A stretch of 64,000 nt of DNA from Polyodon spathula (Eukaryota > Chordata > Actinopteri > Acipenseriformes > Polyodontidae), in assembly GCF_017654505.1 (NCBI RefSeq), contig NC_054538.1:57689684-57753683 (forward strand). The letters are read 5' to 3'. Made by a program: the position numbers and the translations under genes. The notes under the pieces were generated by a model, which was given only the letters and a program-made list of their open reading frames with translations, made no database searches and was not told the origin of the DNA. Shown here piece after piece: positions 47,221 to 58,493 of this stretch (its first letter is position 1; each line of letters begins with the position of its first letter).

Positions 47221-47833
47221 TGTGGCAATGTTGCCCGCCCCTGTGTGTATTTCAGTGTTATATGTTGAGTGTTGTGTGTTAATGTTGATGTATAGTCATT
47301 GGTACATGGGATATAAATGGGTCTGTGGAACACGAGTTGTTTAAAATGTATATTTGTATTTAGGCACAAGGATTGCACAGCACTTCACGTGCAGGTAAAA
47401 TGTAGTAATACACGAGCACAGGGAATTGCACTTTATTAATTCACATACAGTTGTACTGCGACTCCAATTGAATTATTGATTAGCAATCGAGTCTCGGTAC
47501 AGCTGTATAAAAGCAGCATGTTTTCACTCACTCAGGGTTGTGTGTTTGGTGAGTGGAGAACATGATTGGAGATGGAGGTTAGAATAATAAGAATAAGAAT
47601 AGTTAAATATCAGCTCACCGTGTTTGTCTGTGTAGTCCGTTTTGTTTGTCTCTTTATTTTGGCGAAAGTGCCGTGTCCGGTGTTTGTCTTGCAACCTTTT
47701 ATTTTCTGCTTGTTTAATTATTAAATGCTGAGGGGTAACAATCGCTCAGCTTCACCAAACTCCACCTCTGTTGTTTATTTCCTGGTTCCTGGTTTCTGTT
47801 CTGACGGCACCCACTGCAGCCTTCTTTGTGACA
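47221..47833 (+). mobile_element. Solo LTR, family C, with perfect 5-bp target duplication
   Basis: 613 bp, starting TGTGGCAATG and ending CTTTGTGACA, with GGGAC on the left (47216-47220) and GGGAC on the right (47834-47838). It matches the LTR pair of 50129-52892 (reverse orientation) over GGCACAAGGATTGCACAGCA, the inverted CGATTGCTAATC/GATTAGCAATCG block, and TGTTTATTTCCTGGTTCCTG near the 3' end. There is no internal region beside it, so it is a solo LTR left by recombination. Confidence 0.9.
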
Positions 47834-47838
47834 GGGAC

Positions 47839-49137
47839 TGAGAATGGAAAACTGCTGTTTTAGGAAGTTAAATAAATGGGAATAGTGTCAGAAATCTATG
47901 CACAAGGAGACTATATTGTCACTCTAATTCCTTGGACATTTTTGGAATTTCCATTATTTCCTGTAAGAATTCCCACTGAGGTCTTTATATGTGATACAGT
48001 GCTTGGTCTCAAAAAAAAAAAATTGTGAATGTAGAACACATTTTGTTCTTTCTTTCCCCACCCCCCCTTTGCTTGCTTTATTTCTTATTTTCTTTCTCGT
48101 CTGTCTCACACACTTTTCCATTCAAAATATTGTCTTCACATTGACTCTGCTGTTCAGCTGCCCATTTGTGGAATGTTTTTTGTAAGAAACTGAAGACTTT
48201 ATTAAATGTTTGCACAGGACCACAGAAACACAACATTCCATTCACAGGATCATCCGGTTTGACCACAGTTTCTATAAGCATGGCCATAATGATAAAATAA
48301 TGATAATAGCAACCCTTCATCAATACTACGTGTTTACAAGGAGAAAAAATAAATAATAAATTAAAAAACAAAAAAATCTTGTATCACACCCTGAGAGCCC
48401 ATCATTGGAGTTTTTTTTTTACTGATCCAAAGATCAGTGAATAACAATACAGCCTTAAACTCATAAACCTACTCTATCTTGGACTTTTGTCTGCCATGAA
48501 ATGCTAATAAGGCAATCTGTAAATTACCTGTCAGGTTGAATTAATTTAGATTTAAAGGTGGTAGTATTTAGATCTGCAGTCATTAAAATGACTCCTACAA
48601 TATGTCTGAAGCAGGACTTTATACGGAGTCTGCAGTCTATTGTTCCAATGAAATGCATTTGCAAGTCCATATTGGCACATTCATCATTTTGGAGAGAACA
48701 ATATTTAAAACTGTGGTAAAACTATATGAAACACTGATGAAGGCACTGGCTAAAAGTATTGTCTACCTGACTAGTCCATATTTGTGTTACCAGGGCATCT
48801 TTTGATTATTTGCTTTCAGCTTTCTTCCATGGCAACAGCTTAACATTTTGTGAAACACTGATTAAAGCATTATCTCAAACATGTTCCTGCTTATAATTTT
48901 ACCAAAGAAAATATGTTTGGCTGTTTGAAGTTGTGGCTGACTTTGAGAACGCTGTTGAAATCTCTTCTGCGCTTGTTAAAGCTGCTTTCCTGGTGCCATG
49001 TTCAATTTCTCTTTCATGAACTGTGGTCTTAATTTAATATTACCTGGTAGATTAGATGTTTAATCTCATGTACACATCTCTCTAAAGAGCCTGTAAAGTG
49101 GCTTATGTATAATTGTGTAATTTAATAATTGGCTAAA
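47839..49137. other. No gene seen
   Basis: Unassigned AT-rich DNA. Confidence 0.5.
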
Positions 49138-49235
49138 GCAGAGACACACAACCTGCGGCCCATTTATCGTCTGACTGCAGCCCAATGAATTAATTCCATT
49201 TCACTTATGAATATATCGTCAATATATATATATAT
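49138..49235 (+). repeat. hAT-Charlie-like terminal fragment
   Basis: CAGAGACACACAACCTGCGG then CCC resembles the well-known hAT-Charlie end (CAGGGGTGTCCAACCTGCGG from general knowledge). The other end was not found, so only a fragment is called. Confidence 0.45.
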
Positions 49236-50123
49236 ATATTTTAACAAAATAGGAGGCTTGTTACTAGAGAAGTGACGTCACAGCCCTGTGACTTTTGCTA
49301 CATTGCTGCTGCTACAACTTAACAACTCATCTGTTAAAATAAAAACCTCTTGAGCAAGTAAATATTTAATTTGCTTTGTGTTATTGTGCAATGCGCGTGT
49401 ATGTGGTATAACAGTACGATATTAATTTGTTTTTAATTGTTTTGTATATTTTTGTTATATATTTTGTTTTGTATGTTTTTGTTTGTTGTGATGTGTTCGT
49501 GCGGCTCGTGATAAGTTTGGTTGCGCACCTTTGGGCTAAAGGGAACTGTGTGTTAAGTAAGCACAGAGACATGTCTGAGCCTACACGCATGTATAGATGT
49601 GAGATCTCCTCAAGTACATGTACAGGAAATACATTTCTTAATTAGTTTGTGTTAATAAGCGCTTCAAAGGGGAAGTTCATTATATATTTATCTTCCTTGA
49701 ATTTTGCACCCCTGGTTAATTATGCACCATTTTCTATCTTGGTATCTGCTGAAGTTTACAGTTTGTTTAAATATACTTACGGCCACTAATGAGTTCAGGT
49801 TCACTGCCATGAATAAGAGACACTTGCTTCTTCATTTCAGAATAATATTGGAACATTTTGCATTTATCACAAGAGCTCGAAGAGCACACCATGTTAGATA
49901 ACTCCTGTGCAGTAGTCAAATAATGTGAACAGCTGAAACACATACAAGAAAAGCTGGTCCAAAAGCAACTTCTACTTTAAATTCCATGTTCTTTCTTCTC
50001 TGCACTGGCAACACTATTACTGGGCCACCTTTTGGTTGCTTGTTTGTTTTAGTTTAATGAGTGAAGGTGGGTGTTGCTTATGGTTCATCAGCTGTGGTCT
50101 CCAGTAGACTGCAATCAGAACAT
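49236..50123. other. No gene seen
   Basis: AT-rich; one TGACGTCA at 49273-49280. No gene. Confidence 0.45.
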
Positions 50124-50128
50124 ATGAC

Positions 50129-50740
50129 TGTCACAAAGATGGCTGAAGTGGGTGACGTCAGACCAGAAACAGGAAATAAACAACAGCGAGAGGTGGAGTT
50201 TGGTGGAGCTGAGCGAATGGTTTCGCTCAGCATTTAATAAATGAACAGACAGACAGAAAATAAACGGTTGTAACAAACACAAAAACACAGGACATGGCAC
50301 ATTCACCAAAACAAAAGAGACAAATAAAACAGACTAACACTACACAAAACACGGTGAGCAGATATTTTAACTTGACATTATTATTTTATTATTTATTACC
50401 TCTGTCGCCAATCCCGTTCTCTACTCACTGAACACACAACCCCGAGTGGGTGAAAACATGTTGCTTTTATGCAGCTGTACCGAGACTCGATTGCTAATCA
50501 ATCATTCAATTGGCATCATGGTACAACTGCATGTGAATTAATAAAGTGCAATTCCCTGTGCTCACATATTATTACATTTTACTTGCACGTGAAGTGCTGT
50601 GCAATCCTCGTGCCTAAATACAAATATACATTTTAAACAACTCGTGTTACACAGACCCGTTTATATCCCGTGTACCAATAACTATGCACCAACATTAACA
50701 CACAACACAAAATACACACAGGGGCGGGAACTTTGCCACA
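50129..50740 (-). repeat. 3' LTR of copy 3 (family C)
   Basis: Near-complete LTR matching the solo LTR at 47221-47833 in reverse. It contains TGACGTCA (50153-50160) close to its 3' end. Confidence 0.85.
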
Positions 50741-50757
50741 TATACCCCCCCTTGTGC
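50741..50757 (-). other. Polypurine tract beside the 3' LTR
   Basis: The minus strand reads CACAAGGGGGGGTATA immediately before the TGTGG start of the 3' LTR. This is the expected site for second-strand primer formation. Confidence 0.65.
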
Positions 50758-50772
50758 AAAGCACACATGGCC

Positions 50773-51885
50773 TCAATGGCCACCTTCCCCCTTAAAATCC
50801 CAAAAGTCTCGTTGAAAGTCCTGGACCAAGAGCAGGGACTTTAAGGAGTTGATGGGCGGCCATGTTGCCAGTAGCCAGGCTGACATGACAGTGCTGACAG
50901 TGGGGCGAATCTCTCCTACCACTGTACCACTGGCAGTGGAAATGCTGCCAATGGTGCGGCTGTCAGCAGACATGCTGACTCCTTCAGCTGGGGCAAGTCC
51001 AACAGCGGAAAAGCTGCTGGGGTTGGTGGTCTTCAGACCTCCCCCAAGATCTCCAGCAGCAAAACTGATGCGGTAGAAGGTGGTCTCCTGACCTCTCCCC
51101 CCTTTATAGCCGGCAGCTCCCTCTGGGGGGGCTCCAGCCCCCAGAACTCCTGCAGCCAAATTGCTGTGGGGAAAGGTAGTTTCCTGACCTCTGCCCCCTT
51201 TTTTATAACCGGCAGCTCCCTCTGGTTGGGCTCTGGCCACACTGACCCCTGCGGCCAAGCAGAGCTGACTGCAACCCCTGGCGAAGCAGTTCCAGCGACC
51301 CCAGGCAATGTGGTGCAGCTGGCAACCCCAGGCGGTGCGGAGCAGCTGGCAACCCCAGGTGATCAGGAGCAACAGGCAACCCCAGGCGTAGCGAGGCAGG
51401 CATCTTTGGGCGAAGCAGAGGAAGGCATCCTTGGGCGAAGCGAGGCAAGGAGTCAGGACAAGCTGGGGTGCGGGCATTGGCCCTCTTCTCGGCCACTGCA
51501 GCCGGGTGGTTCTTCCCTGTGCTTCCCTCAGCAGCCTATGCAAGGGCAGCTGAGGACCGCCAGCATCTAGTCCTGGTCCTTCTGGTGCAGGGAGAGGCAG
51601 CTCCTGCTCATCTCTCCCTGAGTGATGGAGGCAGAGGCAGCTCCAGCTCCTCTCCTCGTGATGGTGGGGGACGTGATACCAGCAGGCCTTCATCCTCTGC
51701 TGTAGGTTGAAGTGATACCAGCAGGCATTCATCCTCTGCTGTAGGTTGAAGTGATACCAGCAGGCATTCATCCTCTGCTGGTGGAAAGGGACCCAGCAGG
51801 CATTCACCCTCTGCTGGTGGGGGAAGTGATACCAGCTGGCATTCATCCTCTGCTGGTGGGCTAAGTGATACCAGTAGGCATTCAC
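50773..51885 (-). CDS. Repetitive protein of the LTR family, C-terminal frame
   Basis: A 370-codon open frame. Its first third is a run of a 13-residue repeat (such as HQQRMNACWYHFNLQ), which is the 39-bp DNA repeat read in a frame that is probably not the native one. From about codon 110 (EQELPLPAPEGPGLDAGGPQ, then LPLHRLLREAQGRTTRLQ) it agrees with the 43529-44518 frame in copy 2, so this part is likely real. It then goes through PGVA-like repeats (in a neighbouring frame) and reaches RELPVIKKGAEVRKLP and RELPAIKGGEVRRPP, matching copy 1. Function is unknown. I see no enzyme motif. Confidence 0.5.
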   Translation of the reverse strand: MNAYWYHLAHQQRMNASWYHFPHQQRVNACWVPFHQQRMNACWYHFNLQQRMNACWYHFNLQQRMKACWYHVPHHHEERSWSCLCLHHSGRDEQELPLPAPEGPGLDAGGPQLPLHRLLREAQGRTTRLQWPRRGPMPAPQLVLTPCLASPKDAFLCFAQRCLPRYAWGCLLLLITWGCQLLRTAWGCQLHHIAWGRWNCFARGCSQLCLAAGVSVARAQPEGAAGYKKGGRGQETTFPHSNLAAGVLGAGAPPEGAAGYKGGRGQETTFYRISFAAGDLGGGLKTTNPSSFSAVGLAPAEGVSMSADSRTIGSISTASGTVVGEIRPTVSTVMSAWLLATWPPINSLKSLLLVQDFQRDFWDFKGEGGH

Positions 51886-52504
51886 CCACTACTGGTGGGG
51901 GAAGCGATACCAGCAGGCATTCATCCTCTGCTGGTGGAAAGGGACCCAGCAGGCATTCACCCTCTGCTGGTGGACGGGAACTCAGCAGGCATTCACCCTC
52001 TGCTGGTGGACAGGGACCCAGCAGACATTCACCCTCTGCTAGTGGAGGTGGCGGAGGCAGAGACAGCTCCTGCTGCTCTGCTCTTGCCAATGGAGGTGGC
52101 GGAGGTGTGTAGTCTCCTGGCGGCGGAGGTGGGAGCGGCGTGTAGTCTACCCTAATTACAGGGGACTGGTGCGGCTCTCCCTCACTTGCAAGGGACTGGT
52201 GCAGCTCTCCCTCACTTGTAGGGAAAGGTGATGGAGGAAGAGGAAGCACCTGCTCCTCTCCTCCAGGTGGTGACTGTAGGGGAAGTGATACCAGCAGGCA
52301 CTCACCCTCTGCTGGTGGAGATGGGAACAGCTCCCTCTCGGGCTTTGGATCCCCGCGGTCCCCCCGTCTGGGTGCTGGACTCTCGTCATCCCCCCGTCTG
52401 GGCGCTGGACTCTCGCGGTCCCCCCACCTGGGCGCTGAAGACCCTGCTACCTGGGCTGCTGTTCTGTTTATAGTTGCCTCCAGGTAGCAGAGGACCAACT
52501 CCAC
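51608..52504 (-). CDS. Proline-rich repetitive protein of the LTR family, N-terminal frame
   Basis: A 298-codon open frame. It begins MELVLCYLEATINRTAAQVA, then has two copies of a RGDDESPAPRRGD-type unit and long proline runs. It ends in about ten copies of a 13-residue unit, PPAEGECLLVSLP and variants such as PPAEDECLLVSL. The stop comes at LPPSLRER, just where the other frame (50773-51885) takes over, so a single frameshift probably separates one ancestral protein. The repeat unit is rich in E, C and L and resembles no domain I know. Confidence 0.55.
   Translation of the reverse strand: MELVLCYLEATINRTAAQVAGSSAPRWGDRESPAPRRGDDESPAPRRGDRGDPKPERELFPSPPAEGECLLVSLPLQSPPGGEEQVLPLPPSPFPTSEGELHQSLASEGEPHQSPVIRVDYTPLPPPPPGDYTPPPPPLARAEQQELSLPPPPPLAEGECLLGPCPPAEGECLLSSRPPAEGECLLGPFPPAEDECLLVSLPPPVVGECLLVSLSPPAEDECQLVSLPPPAEGECLLGPFPPAEDECLLVSLQPTAEDECLLVSLQPTAEDEGLLVSRPPPSRGEELELPLPPSLRER
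51675..52050 (-). repeat. 39-bp tandem repeat inside the LTR-family ORF
   Basis: About ten imperfect copies of a unit near CAGCAGGCATTCATCCTCTG followed by CTGGTGG and a variable spacer, with some units of 36 or 30 bp. An isolated further unit lies at about 52290. All unit lengths are multiples of three, so the reading frames stay open through the array. This explains overlapping long frames on both strands. Confidence 0.9.
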
Positions 52505-52620
52505 ACCTTCCTCCAGGGAATTTGGGGTGTGTTCCCTCTCATACGCCTACATATTAGCCACAGGACCCGGATGGCTATAGGCATGGACTGGGCCTCCAGC
52601 CCAGCATTGTCCTGAATCCA

Positions 52621-52892
52621 GTCCCAAAGACGGCGGCAGTGGGTGACGTCAGACCAGAAACAGGAAATAAATGACAGAGAGAGGTGTCGTTTGGTGGATG
52701 GTTTCGCTCAGCATTTAATAAATGAACAGACAGGGTGAAAACGTGCAGCTTTTATGCAGCTGTACCGAGACTCGATTGCTAATCAATCATTCAATTGGAG
52801 TCGCGGTACAACTGCACGTGAATTAATAAAGTGCAATTCCCTGTGCTCACATATTATTATGTTTTACTTGCACATGAAGTGCTGTGCAATCC
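52621..52892 (-). repeat. 5' LTR of copy 3 (family C), outer half deleted
   Basis: It matches 50129-50610 over GTGGGTGACGTCAGACCAG, AAACAGGAAATAAA and the pair CGAGACTCGATTGCTAATCA, with a 150-bp internal deletion around 52705. It stops at GCAATCCTCG, where the 3' LTR continues. TGACGTCA sits at 52644-52651. Confidence 0.8.
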
Positions 52893-52921
52893 TCGGCCAG
52901 AAGGTTGTTGGTTTGCTTTTG

Positions 52922-52923
<2 letters not shown>

Positions 52924-52966
<43 letters not shown>
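52924..52966. repeat. (TTA)n microsatellite
   Basis: About 14 TTA units just beyond the truncated LTR. Confidence 0.95.
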
Positions 52967-52967
<1 letters not shown>

Positions 52968-54876
52968 AGTTTAGAATTTTTTTTCACAGTTGTGGAGTTG
53001 CATGAAAGCAACAAGAGGGGTGCTATTTCTTGTAACTCCCCTTAGTAGCTCAGAAAGTTACCACGAGGATCTCGATCTCCTGTGCTTTCAAGTGTATATA
53101 CAGTATATATACACTAGTATTTTAATTAGTTCGTAAATTTACTGTGGAAACAAATAAAAAATGATACTGAGGGCTTTTGGTTTCCTATTTAAAAATCATA
53201 CACACACACACAGACCATATAACACCCTCCAACAGCCCCTTCATTGTACACACATGTTCCTCAGCAGAAGAAATATCAGATTTCATGCCTGCTAGCTTTA
53301 TATAATTACAGCAGAATTTTTTTTTTTTTTCTCTTCCCTAAATATTTTGATTGGAATGTAGCTTTTCATTTCAAAGGCTATATTTTCTCCTTTCTTGTTT
53401 ATCTAGCTGTCTGGAGTGATTATAAATGTGGTCTGCGATGAGAAATGCCGACAATTAAATCACTGACTGATGCTTAACACTAATGTCTATTCATTTTTTT
53501 CTTGTCATATGATTATTTACTTTTCCAGCGAGCTCATCAAGGTGAGAAATGACAGTGCTGTAAAACGGAAAGCAGTTTTGGGATTTCCTTGTGATTGCCA
53601 TGTAAACACCACTACCTATTACAAATATCTCCAGGAATTGGTAGAGAACACACATTCACAGAGTACAGAAAGATGTCAGCAGAAAGTTGTTAGTTCCTCT
53701 TCAACATTGCCAGGGCCGTGTGGATTTCTTGTGTCCTGGCTATATAGTATTAGCACTTAAAGCTGCAGCAGCGTTGCTCTCATCGATGTTAAAAGTATAC
53801 AAGGCATATTTACTGTTCCAAGTCGAGCATGTTGTCAGTGCTGGACAGTTATAACTTGTTAGTGAGCAAAGAGCTGCCTTTTATTTTTCTATTTGAAGTG
53901 TTTTCTTATTAATTCCAAAAGGGCTATCTGCCATGAGTTGTGCAATTCATTGTATTGTTTTTCCTTGTTAGATTGATTTTGTAGGGTGAAGTACTGTGTC
54001 TGAAATTGTGACCAGGTTAGCTTAAGTCTAGCAAGACTGCTTTCATAGGTCTGGAAATTAAATTATTCTGAATAGACAACTGTGATAACAGGTGATGAAA
54101 AGCGACAACCAAGCTGCTTACATGAGATGTGTTTTTGGAGATGATAGAGGAAACCTCTGGGAATACAAGGCCATTGGTCATCCTTCAAACTATATTTAGG
54201 AAGGAAAGCGACAGATCAAAATACTTTGCAAAGAGGAAAAAAGAGGTGTAGGCATACCTGCTGGGAAAAATAGAAATTGGGAAGAGGCTGTCTGGCAAGC
54301 AAAACAACAATTAGGAAGGGGAATAAAGAAGCAAGTGAGAACAGATCATCAGATCACAGACTTTCTTGAAACAGTATCTTGTAAACCGTATTCAAATGCA
54401 CTTGCACTACAACTCTATAAAAGCTACTCGCAGAATAACAACGTAGCACCACTTTTATGTATTGACATATAAATCTCACTACATATTGAACCAATACACA
54501 ATATTTGCAATACTATATCAGCATCCTGCAATACCTCTGCCAAAAGATAAAGGTACAGTTTGGATAAACAAACATCTTAATATCCATTGACAGAATAGCA
54601 GCCTGTTGCCTAGCCGAACAACTGCTTTGGTGAAGTAAAATTCAGAGTGGAAGCAGCTATTTTTTTTTTAAATAAAAAAACTGTAAAACAAGGAAAGACC
54701 AAAGCACTTGTCATAAAATAGCTATAACTTGATGACGTATCGAGTGTACTGTACTTGGCAACAGCAGTCTTCCTTGCTAGTATGGCATCTTTGACTTTAT
54801 CTTGGAACTTCTTGGAAGGCTGAACATTAGCCACTAATTAATATGACAAAGTCTGTAAAACAAACAATTATAAACT

Positions 54877-54880
<4 letters not shown>
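52967..54880. other. No gene seen
   Basis: Unassigned. A 74-codon minus-strand frame at 54610-54834 (MANVQPSKKFQDKVKDAILA) has a normal-looking start, but no family I recognise and an AT-rich tail. Confidence 0.45.

Positions 54881-54946
<66 letters not shown>
54881..54946. repeat. (TA)n microsatellite beside a Tc1 element
   Basis: About 33 TA units. It lies next to the left end of the Tc1 element, whose target is TA, so the insertion may have seeded or used the repeat. Confidence 0.95.
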
Positions 54947-54948
<2 letters not shown>

Positions 54949-55054
54949 ATTGAAAACCATTACACAGTAACTAAGCTGAATTATAAAGTCAATAGCCAGA
55001 AAAAGAGGTAATTAGTTCCAACATATGTTGAAGAATGTTTTGGCAATACAGTAG

Positions 55055-55238
55055 GTGATGGTCAAGACAAAGGCATTGGATTCACGTTTGAGAAAAGCAC
55101 TCGTAGCAAACTACAGCAAAGGAAATAGCTGCAGAACAGTATCAAAGAAATATGGAACACCAAATTCCACAATCAGAGCAATAATCAAGGAGTACCACGG
55201 AACAAATTCACCTAAAATGCTTGCAATGCGTGGGCATC
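55055..55238 (+). pseudogene. Tc1 transposase N-terminus (copy 2), cut by LTR insertion
   Basis: It reads KTKALDSRLRKALVANYSKG, then NSCRTVSKKYGTPNSTIRAI and IKEYHGTNSPKMLAMRGH. This is the helix-turn-helix DNA-binding region of a Tc1-type transposase. The reading stops where the LTR at 55239 begins and resumes in the same sense at 55749 with RPKKIT. It is the first of two pieces of one gene. Confidence 0.85.
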
Positions 55239-55748
55239 TGTGGTAAGGATAGCATCACAGCCAGACTGGTAACTGGCAGGAAGGAGACCCAGAAACAGAA
55301 GCTGCAGGTTTAGGCACTAATAACACACATTTAATTACAAAACAAATAGAAAACAACAAACAAAAGACAGGAACAAACAAACAGGCGTGGTGGCCAAACA
55401 AAAATTGAAACAAAACAAGACAATCACTTTACATACCACACTGTGTGGTTTCAGGCTGAGCCCCACTTGCAATGAAACACGGCCGTGAACTCCCCTAAAT
55501 ACCACCTTCACCTTCACCACCATTAACTCTCCACAACTTTCTACCCAACACCATTAACAGCCTTTGTATACCTTGTGACTGGAGCCAAATTAATCATCAC
55601 TTATTCAATTTTACAGCTCCAGCCACATTCCCACGTGTATCTGCAGGGAGGAATTTAACCACCTCCCTGCCAACCCAATTCAGCCACACACACCCAGCGC
55701 ACACACACACACACACCTTTGCACTGGCAGGGCTTTCACCTTGCCACA
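55239..55748 (-). mobile_element. Solo LTR, family D, inserted inside the Tc1 transposase
   Basis: 510 bp starting TGTGGTAAGG and ending CTTGCCACA, so both ends fit TG...CA. It cuts the transposase reading between ...MRGH and RPKKIT. The flanks are GCATC at left and ACGTC at right; both differ by one C-to-T type change from GCGTC, so a 5-bp duplication decayed at its CpG is likely. A truncated relative is at 36036-36430. The insertion must be younger than the Tc1 copy. Confidence 0.8.
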
Positions 55749-56543
<795 letters not shown>

Positions 56544-57627
56544 CGCAGACAGTGACAACACTTTTGTAACCAGTGTGGTTCAGGGGGCAACAGCAGGGGC
56601 TCCTCCCTTGTTCATCCAGCCAATCTATCAATTAACCTCCCTATTTAAGCCCTGGGTCAAACATTAATTCTCTGTCTTGAATATTTTCCATTTGCATATT
56701 GTTGCTGCAGACCCCACTTTAATTTCTGCCGTCTGTGCTTCCCTATATATCGCTTCCCTTGGTTTTCGCTTACATTGTTACGTTTTTCTGTGCTTTGGTT
56801 GTGAGAAACTTTTATAGGAGCAGTGTTTAATTTTCATGCATTTGTTTGTTGGGCTTTGCCATACCTCTCTCGGCTTCATGGTGCCGCTAATGCATTGCCG
56901 TGCTCTGTGTTTTATTGTGCTCTTACTTGTTTGTATAGCCCCGAGCCTGCGCCTAGGCCCTGCTGACCAACTCATACTCCAGAATTAGTAGAAACACATT
57001 CATTCATACTAAAATATTTCATTACCGCCACGCCCGTTACACTCACAACTGTGTTCGTTCTGTCTACATTATTTATGGAGTGCAATGCTTTGTTATCCTC
57101 ACCTCTGAGTGGGCTCCAAAATGGTGCCTGTAGTGATGCGTGCATTGAATCATAGGATGGCACAGTTGAACCATGGGATTGGCTGTCCTATCTTTCTTTT
57201 TGTTATCTTTGCTTTTGCTGCGTTTACCTGGCACTGCAGCTGCTAATATTCCACACTCATGTCATCTTGTTCTATCTTACAATGCTCCCTATGCAATCTG
57301 CTGCACCTTGGCCTGGCAATTCATTCAGCAATAATCTTTCTCTCCTTCAGCCGTAAACTCTCAACTGAAGCCGTAAACTACAAGCTCACTGCCACAAAAT
57401 AAAGTTCACCGTCGCAAGTCGAGCAGTTGCTGGTTTCTACCACTAGGGGTCTCCTTTGTCCCAAGAGTGAAATTATTTTTTCTGTTTTGGGTGAATTTGT
57501 TTGATGCTCTGCTACACCTTGTTGCTTTGTGCTTTTGCGTAGATCTGCATTATTCCTCAAGTCACCACTAACTCACTCACTCAGATTCTTCTAGATCATC
57601 TTTATTTGGGAACTGCATCCCCGTAGT

Positions 57628-58085
57628 CATGGCCGGATTAAGAACTCACTGGGCCCTGGGCACAAACTAGATAAATTGACCTTTTGTTGAATGTAGTAAG
57701 AGGCTGTTGCATTTCTAGTTTCTTCTGCCTGCAATTTCTCAACATTACCAGCTCCAGATGGGCCCTCTTGCTCCTCGTCGTTTTTTTTCAGCCACTTCAC
57801 AGCTGTCTTGAAGGGGCTTTTCTGGGTTTTTTTTTTGTTTTGTTCTTTTCTAAAAACAAGCTAAACTTTGGATTTTGCTGTACTAAGATGCTTCTTTTAA
57901 ACCTTTTTCTTTTTTTTTGTTTCTGTTTAGTGCCCCCACTTGAGTAGCAATTAACATATCAGCATAAAATATATCAACATAAAATAAAAATACATAAAAT
58001 ACATCTTTATGTAAGATCATATTATGGGGCCCCTAGTTTTCATGGGGCCCTGGGCCTGGTAGGCCCACCCCTTAATACGGCCCTG
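57628..58085. mobile_element. hAT-like MITE with 8-bp target duplication
   Basis: The left end CATGGCCGGATTAAGAAC pairs with the reverse of the right end, CAGGGCCGTATTAAGGGGTG, over about 15 bp. Subterminal GGGCCCTGGGC motifs are present at both sides. The flanks CCCGTAGT (57620-57627) and CTCGCAGT (58086-58093) agree at 6 of 8 bases, as expected for an old hAT duplication. The 458-bp interior has T-rich runs and no transposase. Open frames in it are chance. Confidence 0.75.
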
Positions 58086-58435
58086 CTCGCAGTTACTCCT
58101 ATCCATTCTTCTGCCTCGCCTATTTCAGTTCTCAGACATTCATAAGATCAGCTGTTTAAATTCGTCTCTGTGGCCATAAGTCATCTCCATTCCCCAGTTA
58201 AGAAAGACAAGGGGTAAGTACGTTTTTCTGTTCGACGTGATATGGAATAGTCTATTCATTCAGAGATAGACTATAGATAAGGCAGTGCCCGCACTTATAA
58301 CATCCGCATCCGGGCGTGACAATAGGTAGCGAGGTGGCCCAGTCCCAAAGGATGGCTTTCCCAAAAAGCAAGGAGAGCCGACTCACCACTCACCAAATAA
58401 GGAATTAATATAAAAAAATTAGTATTTTTTTAAAA

Positions 58436-58436
<1 letters not shown>

Positions 58437-58486
<50 letters not shown>
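58437..58486. repeat. (TA)n microsatellite
   Basis: About 25 TA units inside the composite insert. Confidence 0.95.

Positions 58487-58493
<7 letters not shown>

Larger units (their letters stand above)
50129..52892 (-). mobile_element. Non-autonomous LTR retrotransposon, copy 3, both LTRs present
   Basis: Read on the minus strand: 5' LTR (52892 to about 52621, its outer half missing), internal region of 1.9 kb, a polypurine tract, and a 612-bp 3' LTR (50740 to 50129, family C, starting TGTGGCAAAG, ending TTTGTGACA). The internal region is GC-rich and encodes repetitive proline-rich protein. There is no pol, and the internal length is far too short to hold one. The element must have depended on a relative for its enzymes. 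The base just outside the left end is not part of a matching duplication, because the right border is truncated. Confidence 0.85.

Noticed and set aside
51675..52050. Regular 39-bp repeats considered as a CRISPR-like array
   Set aside because: There are no unique spacers of constant length, the units are coding-like and lie inside an LTR element, and the sequence is eukaryotic.
53037..53075. tRNA-like look of the segment around GTAGCTCAGAAAGTTACC
   Set aside because: No cloverleaf could be formed and no B box follows at the right distance.
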